NCBI RefSeq assembly: GCF_030272615.1
Contig: NC_081410.1
Coordinates: 226,954,915 to 227,018,914 of the forward strand
Length of the DNA: 64,000 nt
Reading direction: 5' to 3'
Origin: Cryptomeria japonica
Taxonomy: Eukaryota > Streptophyta > Pinopsida > Cupressales > Cupressaceae
Part shown: piece by piece, positions 47,823 through 61,098 of the stretch
Position numbering within the stretch: the first letter of the stretch is position 1
Layout of the letters: every line of letters begins with the position of its first letter
Notes under the pieces: model-generated
What the model saw: the letters and a program-made list of their open reading frames with translations, nothing else
The model's database searches: none
Told to the model about the DNA's origin: nothing
Made by a program: the position numbers and the translations under genes

Positions 47823-50800
47823 ATGGTTACAACTCGATCCCAAAAGAGAAAGATGGCTGAACAACAATATGGCATACCAGACATTAGTGCCCTATATGAA
47901 GATCCCACACAAGATCCTACACAAAGTGGGAAACCTAGCAATCAAGATCAAAGCCAAAATCCTAACATGGTTAGCCAAGATGAACTCTCTCCGGAAGTGC
48001 AAACTTTCCTAGTGGATTCTTATAAACCAAGAGATGATGGAAAATTTTATTCAACACAATCCTACTACACTTCTAAAAACTCTCCTTGAGAGTGGAGCTC
48101 AACTTCCACTTGAATTTAATAGATCCACTCTTGCCCAACAATCACAAGGAGACCTAACTCCCACACAAAGTATTGCACCTATTATTCAAACTCAATCAAT
48201 CATAGCCCCATCAATCATCCAAGCTCAATCAATGCCACCCGCGACACCTCCCACAGTGGTCTCCATCCCACCTTCTTCCTCTTTACCATCTATACCACTA
48301 TCAAATCCGATCTCATCTATTCTCCAACACACTTCTATACCACCTCCTTCCATTCAACCACATATTTCTATTCCATAAACTTCCCTTCCTGCCAACAATG
48401 TCGCAAATTTCATCCGGACCGTACTCAATCCTGTCACAACAGTTTACGGACTGTAACCAACTATCACACAAATCCCTGCGACATCGGTCCTCACATCCCA
48501 CGTTCCCGCCTCCTCACCATATCAATACATTGGTGGTGGTGCACCTTCTTTGGCTCACCCAATTCTTGGGGCAAATACAATTCATCATTATCAAAGTTCA
48601 TAACAAGATCTCATCAAGGAAATTCAAGACATGAAAAATATCATCAAGGACATGAAACAAAGGACTAATAAAAGGAAAACTTACTCATTCAAAGAGTTTT
48701 GCCCTTGTCCTTATGACCTGTCTATATCAGTTGCACCCTATCCTCCGGGATTTGAGATCCCCAAATTCACCAAGTATGAAGGCAAAGGAGACCCTCGTGA
48801 CCATGTCCAAGAATTCCACATCTTATGCCAAGAAGTCTCCTATAGTGACCTTTATCTTTGCAGACTCTTTCCCAAGAGTCTCATGGGAGATGCCCTGGCA
48901 TGGTTCTCATCTCTACCGCGAGGTTCCATTGTCTCCTTTCTAGACTTGCCAAAAAAATTTGTGGCCCACTATGCTTACAACATGGTTAATGATGTTTCTA
49001 TGATGGACCTATGCAATACAAAACAAAGACCTGGAGAAACCTTTGCCAATTTCCTACAAAGATGGCGACATCTTATCAAAAAATTCCAATGGGACATGCC
49101 AGAACAACATCAAATTGAGCTATTTCAAAAGAACTTGGTGCCTGAACTTTCGAGACCCTTAATATCCCAATGTATCAAATTCTTCCAAAATTTGACTAAT
49201 AAGGGCCTCGCCCTCGAACGTGTCTTGTTGGAGGAAGGAACCTTGAAACATTACCAGAAATTGACACAAAGTTCTTCCTCTTATCATAACGACAAGCCAA
49301 AATTCTGGCCTAAGAACAAAAACATAGTCAATGATGGTGTAACTGATGCAAAGTGGGTCCAAACCATGGCCGCTCCCCCAAAATCAACCACCAATCATCA
49401 ATTCAATAATCAAAACAATCGAAATCAATCCCAAAAACCTCACAACAATGTCTCAATCCAGGGACGACCACCCAGATCGAATAACAGGACCCCAAGAGAC
49501 TTCACTCCTCTTGCTGAGCCTATTGAAATGGTGTTTCAAAAACTTGTCCAAGCAGGTGTAGTGGTTTTTCCAATCACTTGCCCGTTTGACCCCAATCAAC
49601 CTAAACCAAGATGGTATAATGAAAATGAGTATTGTGAATACCATCGTATCAAGGGACATGATACAAGAAAGTGTATGAAACTGAAGATCTACATACAAGA
49701 TGTCATTGATAGAGGTGAGATTGAAGTAGCAAATGCAAAACCTGGTAATAACAATGACAAACTCAAAATGTACCAGGAACCCTTCCCGAAGCATGATAAA
49801 GGAAAAGGCTCATCATCTAACGCAATGGGTTATGACTACGCTAATCACATAATCGACTTTGATCTTTTAGTAGGTCGCATTGAACCCACAGACACTCATG
49901 TCAATGTCATAACCATCCAAGGAGTTAATCCTCCTTCTTCCCAAAACAAACCAAATCCTGCTAGGATAGTCATTCAAGGCGCGACACCTTCCACCTCGCA
50001 TTTCCAGAATGACTACAATGTAACTACACGCCGAGGTAAAGTCACCATCCAAGGAGTCCCTCCCCCACCAAATCCACCGCCCATGTCTTCCACCCGTCGA
50101 TATGACCTCTTGGACCAACTTGGGAAGACCCCCTCTCAGATCTCCATTTTGAAACTTCTTAAAACTTCCCCGGTCCATAAAGAAATTTTGGAACAAGCCT
50201 TTCTCGAATCATGCATTCCTGATAACATCAACACCACCCAACTCCAAGCCCTCATTGGAAACCTTGCTGCTCAGCAACACCTTGTATTTACCCCCAAAGA
50301 TGCTCCCGTAGATGAAGACCATAACAAACCTTTGCACATCGAAGCTCTTATCCACAAGCATAAGGTCAAATGTATCCTGATAGACGGTGGATCCAGGCTT
50401 AATCTGTGTACATACAAATTAATAAAACAATTGGGACTTTCTGATGATCTGATAGACACATCAGGAAGGATCACAATAAAGGTATATGATGATGCAGAAA
50501 GAGTTTCAAAGGGCATGATCACCTTACCTCTTCAAGTGGGCCGCATCACAATTGAAACCCCTTGCCATGTACTAGATCTTGATCTCCCCTACAACATTCT
50601 CCTTGGTCGGCCATGGATTCACTCCTTGAAAGTTGTACCCTCTACCTATCACCAATGCATCAAGTTCCCCTTCAATGGAAGAGAGATAACTATCAAAAGT
50701 GATCCACAACCCTTCCAGTATTGCAAATTCCTAGAGGAAAACCATCCATATCATTGCCCATTAAATAACCCTCACCAACGCCTCCATCTAACTAATCAAA

Positions 50801-53800
50801 TATTGCCTCCACATCATCTCAACCAGATAATCAAATCAAGATCTTGGACAATGGCTGTGGAGAATACAAATTGGAGAACATCTTATTAATAGGCAACCTC
50901 CCTCTCTCTCCTAAGTCATTTGGCAAACCAAAGGAGCTCAAAAAGGACCCGAAACCAGTCATACAATGCCAAAATACCACCTTCTAGCAATGGGGCCCAC
51001 TTAATGAGGAGAGTCTTGAAGAAGCAGATGTCTCTTCCTGGTTGTACCGGGAAGAGGATGATGAGCGAGCAAAAGTACCCAATAAAATGTACCCAAAAGC
51101 ATTTGCCATAGTTGAAAAAATGGGATACAAGGATATGGCCTAAGACCAGAGGAAAAAGGAAGAAAAACACCCATAAATCCTATCTCCTACAGATACAACA
51201 GAGGCTTGGGGTACACCCTAGTGCCTAAGATTACTATCGTTGGTGCCCCTTCTAGTCCTTCTTCAAATATCGAAAGCCCTGACAAATAGGAATTCCACGA
51301 AATGCCTTATGAATACGAGAAAGATATCTTCCTTGACACTTACATCAATACCATCACCCCCATAACCCCTCCCACTTCACACAAGCTACATCTTATCCAT
51401 CCTGAACTCATTGACTGGGACCAACGAGACAAACCCACTTTAGATATCTGCGCCGACGATAATGCTCTCATTGCTCTCCCGACGACGTGAAACCTAGAAG
51501 ATTGTAACATAATTGAGGGTATTCAACTGCATGAAAAGGGATACTTTGGTAGTCAAGTCAATGCCCTTAGCCACATAAAATATAATAAAAGGAAAAGACA
51601 TGATTCCCTAGGTGAAAACCTCCCTAAGGCACCTTTGGATGAACAAAAAATAAAAATAAAGGGCATATCCGAAAGTGAAAACTTGGAAAAGGAACTTGAC
51701 GATGAGGTACTTGACCTCCCTACCATTGGTTACCTTCCACAGGACAAATCAAATTTGTTGATAGAAGAAATAGACAACATCGACATGGGCACTGAAGTCA
51801 TTCTGAAAAACATGCTCATTGCCAAATCCCTCACAAAATTAGAGAAACAAGACTTCATCAACTTCCTTACAGAGGTAAAAATCAATTTTGCATGGTCCTA
51901 TTCCGATATGCCAAGGTTTGATCCTTCCTTGGTGGTTCACAATCTCGGCGTCCACCTAGACGCAAAACCTGTAAAACAAAAATTGTGCAAAATGCACCCA
52001 CATATTGCACTCCCGGTCAAGGCGAAACTCCAAAAGATGTTAGACGCAGAATTTATCAAACCAGCAGACTACGCTGAATGGGTCTCTAACATTGTACCTA
52101 TTGGCAAACCTGTCGGGGGCATCCACATCTACACAGATTTCTGAGATCTAAATAGAGCTTGTCCTAAAGATGATTTCTCGCTCCCCAATATAGACATGAT
52201 TGTGGACCTCACAACAGGACATGAAATGCTATCGCTAATGGATGGGTTTTTCGGATACAACCAAATCAAGATAGCAGATGAGGATCAACATAAAACCGCA
52301 TTCACAACACCATGGGGTACTTTCTGTTATCAGGTCATGCCGTTTGGTCTCAAAAATGCTAGAGCTACATACCAACGTGCCATGACAATAATTTTTCATG
52401 ACCTCATACACAAAATTATGGAGGACTATGTGGATGATCTGCTAGAAAAATCTAAGACAAGACAAGAACACATTCCCATTCTAAAACAGATCTTTGAAAG
52501 ATTAGAAAAATACAAACTACGCCTGAATCCAAAAAAGTGTGTGGCTGGAGTGACATCGGGAAAATTATTAGGATTCATTGTTTCCCGCAGAGGCATCAAG
52601 GTCGATCTTGCAAAAGTAAAATCTATCATGGAAATGCCTCCACCAAAAGCTCTCAGACAACTGCGCAGTCTCTAGGGAAAACTCCAATCTGTTAGACATT
52701 TTATTTCACAACTAGCAGATAAGTGCCATCCATTTGTACACCTCCTACGCAAGGACATGAAATTCAAATGGGACTGCTTATGTCAAAAGGCCTTTGAGAA
52801 ATTAAAAGAATATCTAGCATCACCTCTAGTTTTGATGCCACCTACCCTTGGAAAACCCCTCATTTTGTATATATGTGCTATAGTGGCATTGGGTGCATTA
52901 CTGGTGCAAATAGATGATCAAGGGAAGGAGCACGCCATTTACTACATCAGTTGGACATTGGTAGGATATGAACTCAATTACACCCCCATTGAAAGAGCAT
53001 GTTTGGCATTAGTGTTTAGCACACAAAAACTTCGACACTATATGTTGAACAACAAAACAAAGTTGATTGCTAAAATTGATCCACTTAAATATCTCCTGTC
53101 AAAAGCTGCTCTCACTGGTAGAACCGCCAAATGGGTCATGCTCCTAAGTGAGTTTGACATTGAATATGTGGATAGAAAGGCAATCAAGGGACAAGTCATT
53201 GCAGATTAGTTGGTTGAAGCTCCACTTCCAGGTGACCATCCTATTCTCACAGAATTACCAGATGAGTTCATTATAACTGTTTCCACATCCTCCACATGGC
53301 AATTATACTTTGATGGATCCTGCACCCAAAATGGATCGGGGGTAGCAATATTATTGGTCACACCTCAAGGAGATGGAATCCCCAAATCATACAAGATAGC
53401 CTTTGCATGTACCAATAACATAGCAGAATACAAGGTACTCATCACAGGTTTGCGTCTGGCTATCCACTGGAAAATAAAGGAGTTACAAGTTTATGTTGAT
53501 TCTCAGCTCATTATAAAACAAGTCAATGATGAGTACTAGACAAAAGATGATAAACTCCTTCCTTACCATACCATGGTTGAAGATCTTAAGAAAAATTTCA
53601 CAACAATCACATTTAATCAAATCCCACGAACAAACAACAAGGTTGTAGATGCAGTGACCACCATTGGTTCCCTCCTTCAAATGCTAGCACACAGTCAGAA
53701 CTGCGAGTTCTTGGTTGAGCAATTATTTATACCAGCATATGACCTACTAGAATTTGAAATGGTGTGTGTTCTCGTTGGTCCCGAGTCCCCTTGGTACCAA

Positions 53801-55048
53801 GAAACCTTTGCTTTCCTCAAAGACAACACCATTCCCCCACATCTCACAAAAACCCAACAACAAACCTTCATCCACCGATGTGCTTGTTACACCATCCTTG
53901 GAGACACCCTATTCAGAAGGCATTTCGATGGTTCGGACCTAAGGTGTTTAGATAAACAAGAGGCAGAATGGGCATTACGTGAAGTACACAAGGGTATCTG
54001 TGGAGCACACTCAAGTGGGCTCACATTGGCTAAAAAGCTTTTGAGAATAGGATACTGTTGGCCTAAAATGGAGGTAGATGCATATAATTATGTGAAGAAA
54101 TGCATCCCTTGCCAACAACACGGCGACAAAATTCATGCACTGTCACAAGAATTGCAGCCATTTATAACACCATGGCCCTTCTCATAGTGGGGGCTCGATC
54201 TCATTGGGAAAATCCACCCTTCATCTTCCAATGGACATAAATTCATTATCACCACCACCGAATACTTCACCAAGTGGGTAGAGGCTATCCCTCTTAATTT
54301 CACCATCGGCAAGCAAATATCCAAATTCATCCTGAACTATCTAATCTGCTAGTATGGCATCCCAAAAGTTATTATCACAGATAATGGCAAACAATTTAAA
54401 AACCAGGATGTCAAAGAACTCTGCCAAAAATTTAACATCCAACATTGCTTCTCCACCCCATATTATCCCCAAGGCAATGGCCAAGCTAAGGCTTCTAATA
54501 AAACCTTAATCAAAGTTCTCAAAAAGACAGTCAATGAAGCTGGCCGTGATTGGCACCTCCAACTCCATCCTGCTTTGTGGGCCTACCGCACCTCCATCCG
54601 CACCCCCACAGGTGCCACCCCTTATTCCGTGGTCTTTGGCTCCGAAGCCATCCATCCCCTTGAGATCGAGATCCCCTCTCTAAGGGTATCACTGCAAGAC
54701 ACCCTACTAGAGGAAGAATACAAAATTGCCTACTTACAAGAGCTAGAATTGTTAGCTGAAAGGCGCCTCAAGACCTTGAACCATCTCTAGGTATATCAGA
54801 ACCGCTTGCGGATGAGTCATCACAAAAAAGTCAGCACTCAGGAATTCCAAGTTGGTGATCTTGTCCTCATGGAGAATCAGAAAAATTTACAAGAAAGAGA
54901 AAAGAAAGGCAAGTTCAAGCCTAATTGGCTTGGACCATATGTACTCACAGTAAAATATGGATCAGGAGCTTATCAGTTGGCTACTCCTGAAGGCGATCCT
55001 TTGGATGATCCAATGAATATCATGCACCTCAAAATATTTTATGCTTAG
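47823..55048 (+). pseudogene. Tat gag-pol region (fossil)
   Basis: Domains in order with rough positions: gag N-terminus (MVTTRSQKRKM) 47823; gag capsid (PKFTKYEGKGDPRDHVQEF, GDALAWFSSL) about 48730-49270; zinc-knuckle-like CEYHRIKGHDTRKC about 49630-49680; protease with LIDGGSRLN, the DGG form common in this lineage, about 50370-50620; reverse transcriptase with TTGHEMLSLMDGFFGYNQIK and the YVDD box about 51960-52680; RNase H about 52750-53200; a second, archaeal-type RNase H (WQLYFDGSCTQNGSGVAI) about 53290-53660; integrase zinc region (HSSGLTLAKKLLRIGYCWP) about 53980-54120; integrase core (ITDNGKQFKN, YYPQGNGQAKASN) about 54180-54620; and a C-terminal GPYVLTVKYGSGAYQL region to 55048. The gag-protease part is the longest open stretch; the rest is split by several breaks. 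Confidence 0.92.
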
Positions 55049-56536
55049 TCCTCAGAAAGTCTTAAATTGTCAAAAAAATCAAGAAAAAAATAAAAATAAA
55101 AATAAAAATGAGAAAAAGATCTTGAAAAAATAATCACTTTGGTGAAAACTTGGCAAACAGGTGCCTTATGACACAAAAAAATTAAAAAATTTGAAAAAGA
55201 AAGAAAAACAATTCGTCCACCAGTGAAAACCACTTTGTGGCGCTATGGACAAATACCTTGGTGAAAACCTCTGTGCAGGCGCTAAGGTAAATAACCGGAT
55301 CCACTGTCTAGCATGTCGACACTACAAATCATTTGCCATCCAGCCCACCCATGTGCAACATTCCTTCTTTTCCGCCTCCCAATAAAACATGCGTATGATG
55401 ATGAGTCTTCACCTGAGTCATGAACAAGGAATGTCCCATTAAAACTGAGCTTTTATGCCTCTGTGTAAGCTTGAAGAAGTCTTGAGAAACAATCCCAAAT
55501 CCACTAGTCACTCTCCATAACCATAGAATCACTTGCCTAATCCAAAAGCCCACTTTGCCCTAGGGATGACCCCTTCCCTTGCCTAACAACTTAATCCTTC
55601 ATCCTAGTTCTACTCTTGGCAAGAGGTATCATTTGGTCGCAAAGAAGTGACTTGTTAGATTTTGTTAGATCTTTTCATATAGACTTGCATCTTTTGCCCT
55701 ACAACTGCCACTATTTATGACTATCTGGGTTCTTCCATATCTAGGTACGTTATGATAGGCACATACTGGGGCATATTTCATAGTATGGCATGTTTTGGAT
55801 CCCTCTTGTATAAACCGATGACCTGGTACTAGTGTTTATCAACACTTACCTTCTCATGTACAAGAGGTATCAGTGTGTTTGAGGGTTTCCTTGCACAAAC
55901 CCACAACTTTGTATTAGTGTTTCTTAGCACTTGCATTGTTGTGTGCAATAAATTCCCGTTTGTCTACAGAGTCAGTCCACGCCCTGGGTTTCTCATAGCA
56001 TCCTAATTTCTATAATTAGTGGTGCAAGCCACTCAGGGCAACACCAAACTAGGTTGGCTCTCCACATTTGTTGTGCACAAAATCTCACCATCATTCCATC
56101 GAATCCTAAACTCAATAATCCCATGGAGTTCTCATTTTCCCCCACTTCCCATCTATTCCATATTCTTCTATCTAAGATCATTGTGTTATTATTGGCATAT
56201 TCCCTTTTTTCATTAATTCATTCACATCATATAAGATTGCATCACATAAATAAAAGATACACTCATCCATATAGCATTACATTTAGAATGCATCATAAAT
56301 CATTCACACATGTGTATTTATATATAAAGCATAAAAAACACTCATCCTGCATCCAAAAACTATGTTAGCAACACATCATAAACATACATACATAAGCATC
56401 CACTCTGCATCACAACATAGGTTAGCATAGCACATCCATGATTGCATCCATATAGAACATCATAAGACAAACAAAAATAATCCATCACAATAAATGCTAC
56501 ACATCATCTGTCACCAATCGAATCATGTATACATAT
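55049..56536 (+). other. Tat element 3' non-coding region, first part
   Basis: Begins A-rich just after the pol stop (a run of AAAAATAAAAAT). No ORF of note. It belongs to the element because it is continuous between pol and the polypurine tract except for the solo LTR. Confidence 0.75.
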
Positions 56537-57981
56537 TGTAGTCACATAAATCTGTGTAGTTTAATTAAATGAATATTTGTTATTTATTTGATTAAAAATC
56601 CACTAGCCATCAGTTAATTAAATTAATATTTAATTAATTCATCTTCAAACATTCTCCTATTAATTAAATAAATTATTCAATTTATTTTAATTAATTCATT
56701 AAACCAAACCCACAATCAATTAAATAAATAAATCCTATTTATTTCATTTAACCCTTTTCCTCTTTTAAATAAATTAAATAAAACATTTATTTAAATCATT
56801 TATTCCCCCCCCCACTTTCATTTTCCTACAAATGCAACTTGCACCTATTAATTGAAATAAATAAATTTTATTTTAATTAAAAATCCTATTTTCCCTCACC
56901 CACCAAATCCACTTGCAATCCTAAACCCCTTCTAGATTCTTCTAAACCCTTCCTAATTAGCCTAATCCATCCCCTAATTATTGTCACATTCCTAAGCAAC
57001 TTGGAGTCACTTCTCAAAGACTTCAAAGTCTTCAAAAAGCATTTAATGCTTTGTGTGTTCAACAATTTAACCTCCAAAGTCTTCCAAAACCACTAATGGC
57101 TCTTACATGACCATTTATGGCTCTTACATGACCATTTATGGCTCTTACATAACCATTTATGGTTATTTCAACTTGCACTCATGTGTCTCCTCAAGCATTT
57201 ATTGCTTTGACCATGGTTATCCCTTTTACCTTTGCACAAGAGTTTATCCATTGGATAAAAGCTTTATTCTTTGAATAAAGAATTTATTCATTCAACTAAC
57301 TTTGACCTTAACTCCCAAGTTAATCTTCAGGTCATGTCAAGCATTTAATGCTTATTTCCTCTCCTCTCAACCTATCTCACATTGACACTTGTCATCCTGG
57401 GATTGGGTTGAAAGCCCTCACATGGATCTCAAGCCATTCAATCTTGACCCTTGTTGAGATTACTCAATCTCAACCATCCATTGCTCCATTTTTTCTATAA
57501 ATAGAGCCCATTTCTTCATAATCCAGATCTTGAAAACTTGTATGCAGTTAACCTATAGTGAATTTTAGAGAGCATTTAGCATAAATAACTCATATAATTG
57601 TCATTTTGGTTTAAAACAAATCATCTTTGTATCTATAGCATTTAGTATTAGTTTTTCATTCATATTTAAAAAAAATACTTTAATCTTGAATCTCCATAAG
57701 CATCCATAGTGCAAAAAGCTGCTGAGAGCTACACTATTTTGGAACTTGGAGAGGAGAGGAACAAGGAAGGAGAAACTACCAGCATGGTAGAGAGCATTTG
57801 GAGGAGCTTAGTTGCTTTTTGTAGATTCCTTAAGCTTTCTTTTTGTTTAGTAGTGTCTTTCTTGATATGCTTGCTTAGGATAGTTTTTAATTTATGATTT
57901 TCTAACATCTAACAATCGATTCTTGTTGTTTCTTGTTCAGGTGTTTGTTTATCCTAACCTTGTCCTTTTTGCAGAGCATCA
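56537..57981 (+). mobile_element. Solo LTR (family B, copy 2) inserted in the Tat element, TSD CATAT
   Basis: It starts TGTAGTCACATAAATCTG and ends TTTGCAGAGCATCA. It is flanked by CATAT at 56532-56536 and 57982-57986, and is 1445 bp long. It is the same family as 42423-43806, sharing TATA box TTCTATAAATAGAGCCC (near 57493), AGAGCTACACT and CTTGGAGAGGAGAGGAACAA. It contains a short tandem repeat of CCATTTATGGCTCTTACAT near 57090-57160. It must be younger than the Tat insertion it sits in. Confidence 0.95.
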
Positions 57982-57986
57982 CATAT

Positions 57987-58323
57987 ATATATAAAGAGGA
58001 AAATATGTCCGTCATGATACAATGACCCCTCATTGGGTCCGTTGTAGCATATATGGGCCCCCGTGAGGGCCCATCTTCCCCCTCGTTCTCACCTCTCCTA
58101 TTCTTCTTTCCAAATTCTTCACGACTACTTCATATTTCTTCCTCATTTATCCCTTCCACCCTAATTCTTCTTCCTCTCTTTTTTTCGAGAATTTTTCGTC
58201 CTTTTTTTTGAAAAAAATTCTCGAGGGGGCATACACCTCCCATGCTTTACGCTAGGGCATCCTTTTCTTCTTCTATCTTCTACACATCGCCATACACCTC
58301 ACATAATTAATTCTGATTCTGAT
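57987..58323 (+). other. Tat 3' non-coding region, second part, with hairpins
   Basis: Two perfect inverted repeats: ATGGGCCC/GGGCCCAT at 58053-58074 with a 6-nt loop, and TCGAGAATTTTT/AAAAATTCTCGA at 58185-58224 with a 16-nt loop. No ORF. Confidence 0.8.
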
Positions 58324-58808
58324 CATGTCTTATACATGATGAATCCTTCCTGAAATCAAACGTTGTGATCAGTCATGTCTTACATAGGATGAATCCTTCC
58401 TGAAACCAGACGTTGTGCTCTGACCATGTCTTATACGGGATGAATCTTTCCTGAAACTAGACGTTGTCATCAGTCATGTCTTATACAGGATGAATCCTTC
58501 CTCAAACCAGACATTGTGCTTTGTTCATGTCTTATATAGGATGAATCTTTCCTGAAACTAGACATTGTGATCAATCATGTCTTATACAGGATGAATTCTT
58601 CCTGAAACCCGACGCTTTGATCATGTCTTATACAGGATGAATCCTTCTTGAAACCGAACGTTGTGATCAATCATGTCTTATACAGGATGAATCCTTCTTG
58701 AAACCAGACGTTGTGATCAATCATGTCTTATATAGGATGAATCCTTCTTGAAACCAGACACTTTGATCATCTTTATCTTATACAGGATGATTCCTTCTTG
58801 AAACCATA
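58324..58808 (+). repeat. Tandem repeat, ten units of about 43-50 bp, in Tat 3' region
   Basis: The unit consensus begins CATGTCTTATACAGGATGAA, continues TCCTTCCTGAAACCAGACG, and ends TTGTGATCA(G/A)T. Ten imperfect copies follow head to tail. Some are shortened by a few bases at the end. Confidence 0.92.
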
Positions 58809-58909
58809 TTGAATCTAGATCTTATCAATCAAATCAATATCATCATCAAAAAATAAGATTATTCTTTGAATCAACGCGTCATCACACCTCGCTTCAAAGA
58901 GGGGCAAAA
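58809..58909 (+). other. Tat pre-LTR segment with polypurine tract
   Basis: The purine-rich CAAAGAGGGGCAAAA ends immediately before the 3' LTR at 58910, as expected for the plus-strand primer site. Confidence 0.8.
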
Positions 58910-60210
58910 TTTAGACACTTAAAAATAAATATTTTTAATTCCTCACATAATTAATTAATTAATTATGTTAATTCAAATTCTCCTCAATATTAATTAAATA
59001 TAATTGATATTGTCACTATAGTATGTGACTGATTTATTTAATAAATCAATCCCTTTCTTTATTCTTCTAAAAGATTAAATCCTCATAAATCTTCCTCTTC
59101 GCTAATTAATTTTAATTAATTAGCTAGCCTACATCATTCCTACAAATCATCTTCTTAATTCATCATTAACCTAATAAATTCTTCTCGAAACTCCCCAAAC
59201 TCACTTAACCTTATTCTTCTAATTTTTAATTCCCTCCACTCATTCTCTCTCCTAGTCAAATCCTCCTACAAATCCTAATCCCACCTAACATTTCCTCTAA
59301 ACCCCCTCCTAATGAGTTTCTAATGGCTAATCATCATGATTAGCCACGAAGTCAACTCCTTGTCCCTTCCATCCAACCACTAGCTTTTAATACTCTTTTC
59401 CTAGGTGAATGTGAGATCTTCAAAATCTCACAATCCTCTAGGCATCTCCTCTCCCAAGGAATTTTTAATTCCTTCTTATTCCTCCAATCCCCATGATTAT
59501 CCATTTTTGGAGAATTTTAAATTCTTCCTCCCCATTCTTCAAGGAATGTCACATCCCTTGCTCCTCTCAAGGCACATTAGGAAGTCTTCCCAATGCACTT
59601 TGCTCTTCTCAAGGTACCTTGGGAAGTCTTCCCAATGTACCTTGAGGAGTGTGGAGACAAGAAATGCCTTTAAGGCATATCTCTTGGTCTCCACACCCTC
59701 TCTTGGGCCTTGTGTGAGCTCACAAGCAATCCTAGCCGTTCATCTTGAATCCATCCTAGCCATCCATTCTTCCTCCCCTCTTCCTATAAATTGAGGATTC
59801 CATCCCTCCATTCTTCATCTCCAAGTTCAATAATCTTATGCTGCCCTTTTGAGCCTAGAAAAATCATTTTAGCATCCTTATCATGTCAAAATCATCCTAC
59901 ATCCACACTTAATCATCTCATTTCCATTATCTTCCAAATCCATTCCATTTGTGCACAACATTGGAGAGCCATCCACATCAAGAAAGCAAGAGGAGTACAT
60001 CAAGTGGAGCATCATCCAAGGGCGCCTTCACTTCATCAAGCTCCATCCGAAGGAGAAGGTAAAAGGATTGTGTGAGGTATATACATTTTCATGTTTTCAT
60101 GTTTTCATGTTTTCATGCATTTCAAATTATGTCTTTGATTTCATATACTTCCATGTTTGATTTGCATACTTATTAACTAATCCACCTCACAGGTCTTTTC
60201 CCCCTCTTCA
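58910..60210 (+). repeat. 3' LTR of the Tat element
   Basis: Collinear with the 5' LTR over its whole length. It starts TTTAGACACTTAAAAATAAA and ends TTCCCCCTCTTCA, followed by the TSD ATGTG. A short extra TTTTCATG repetition lies near 60085-60115. Confidence 0.93.
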
Positions 60211-61098
60211 ATGTGCATACACGGATGTTGATTGGGCTAGAGATGTTGATGACCAGAAACGCACTTCCAGTGGAGCTTTCTTTCTTGGAAGGAAGTTAGT
60301 TTCATGGATCAACAAGAAATAGTCATGTACTTCTTTATCTACTGTTGAAGCTGATTATATTGTTGTTGCTACTAACAGTACACAATTTTTATGGATGAAG
60401 CAAATGTTGAAGGATATAAAAGTGGATTGTGATGCACCGGTAGTTATTCACTGTGATAGCTCTATTGCTATTGATATATCAAAGAATCCAATATTTCATT
60501 CTAAAGCAAAGCACATATCTATCAAGTATAACTTTTTGAAAGAGAAGGTGGAAGCAAATGAAGTTACACTAGTTTATGTGAACTATAAAAAGCAGATTGT
60601 AGATATTTTTACTAAACCTCTACCCAAGGAATCATTTGAATACCTGAGAGACAGATTGGGAATTTCTGCCCCTCCAGTAGAGACTTGATTGATGCGGTTT
60701 GGCATTAGTCGGGCATGCATTATCAAAGATATTATTCATTTCGGCACTGATGTGGCATGCTACTGCTCAGGGGGAGTAGGCAGCCTTATGATTCAGTGGT
60801 TTATGTTTTTGCTTTGATATTTCTGTCAGATTTCTGGCATTGATGTCAAAGGGGGAGTGATATTGATGTGAAAAAAGAAAAAAGAAAATGAAAAAGAAAA
60901 ATAAAGGGGGAGTGATATTGGTTTGAAAAAGGAAAACAAATTTAGACGGAGATATTATTCACAGGTGGAGATATTGATATTCAGAGCTATTTGTGGGAGA
61001 TTGTCGGTTGTCTTCCATTGGGGGTGACTTGTTTGGCATTTATTGGTACTTATATGTTTTTCACATCTAGTGTTGTCATCAATACGAAAGGGGGATAT

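Larger units (their letters stand above)
43998..60210 (+). mobile_element. Full-length Ty3-gypsy element, Tat lineage, TSD ATGTG
   Basis: Complete in layout: 5' LTR 43998-45299, leader 45300-47822, gag-pol 47823-55048, long 3' non-coding region 55049-58909, 3' LTR 58910-60210, flanked by ATGTG at 43993-43997 and 60211-60215. The Tat lineage is shown by gag beginning MVTTRSQKRKM, a second RNase H-like domain before integrase, and a long non-coding 3' part. The two LTRs differ at roughly 30 of 1300 positions by eye (2-3 %), plus small indels. At slow gymnosperm substitution rates this would mean an insertion of the order of several to 20 million years old (inference). Coding is broken in about ten places. 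A solo LTR (56537-57981) sits in its 3' part. Confidence 0.92.

Noticed and set aside
47823-55048. Possible domesticated gag-pol gene
   Set aside because: The gag-protease part is open for a long stretch, but the flanking LTRs, TSD and multiple breaks in pol show an ordinary fossil insertion; no sign of host use.
58324-58808. CRISPR-like array (regular 50-bp periodicity)
   Set aside because: Repeats are directly adjacent without unique spacers, in a plant retroelement; it is a tandem repeat.
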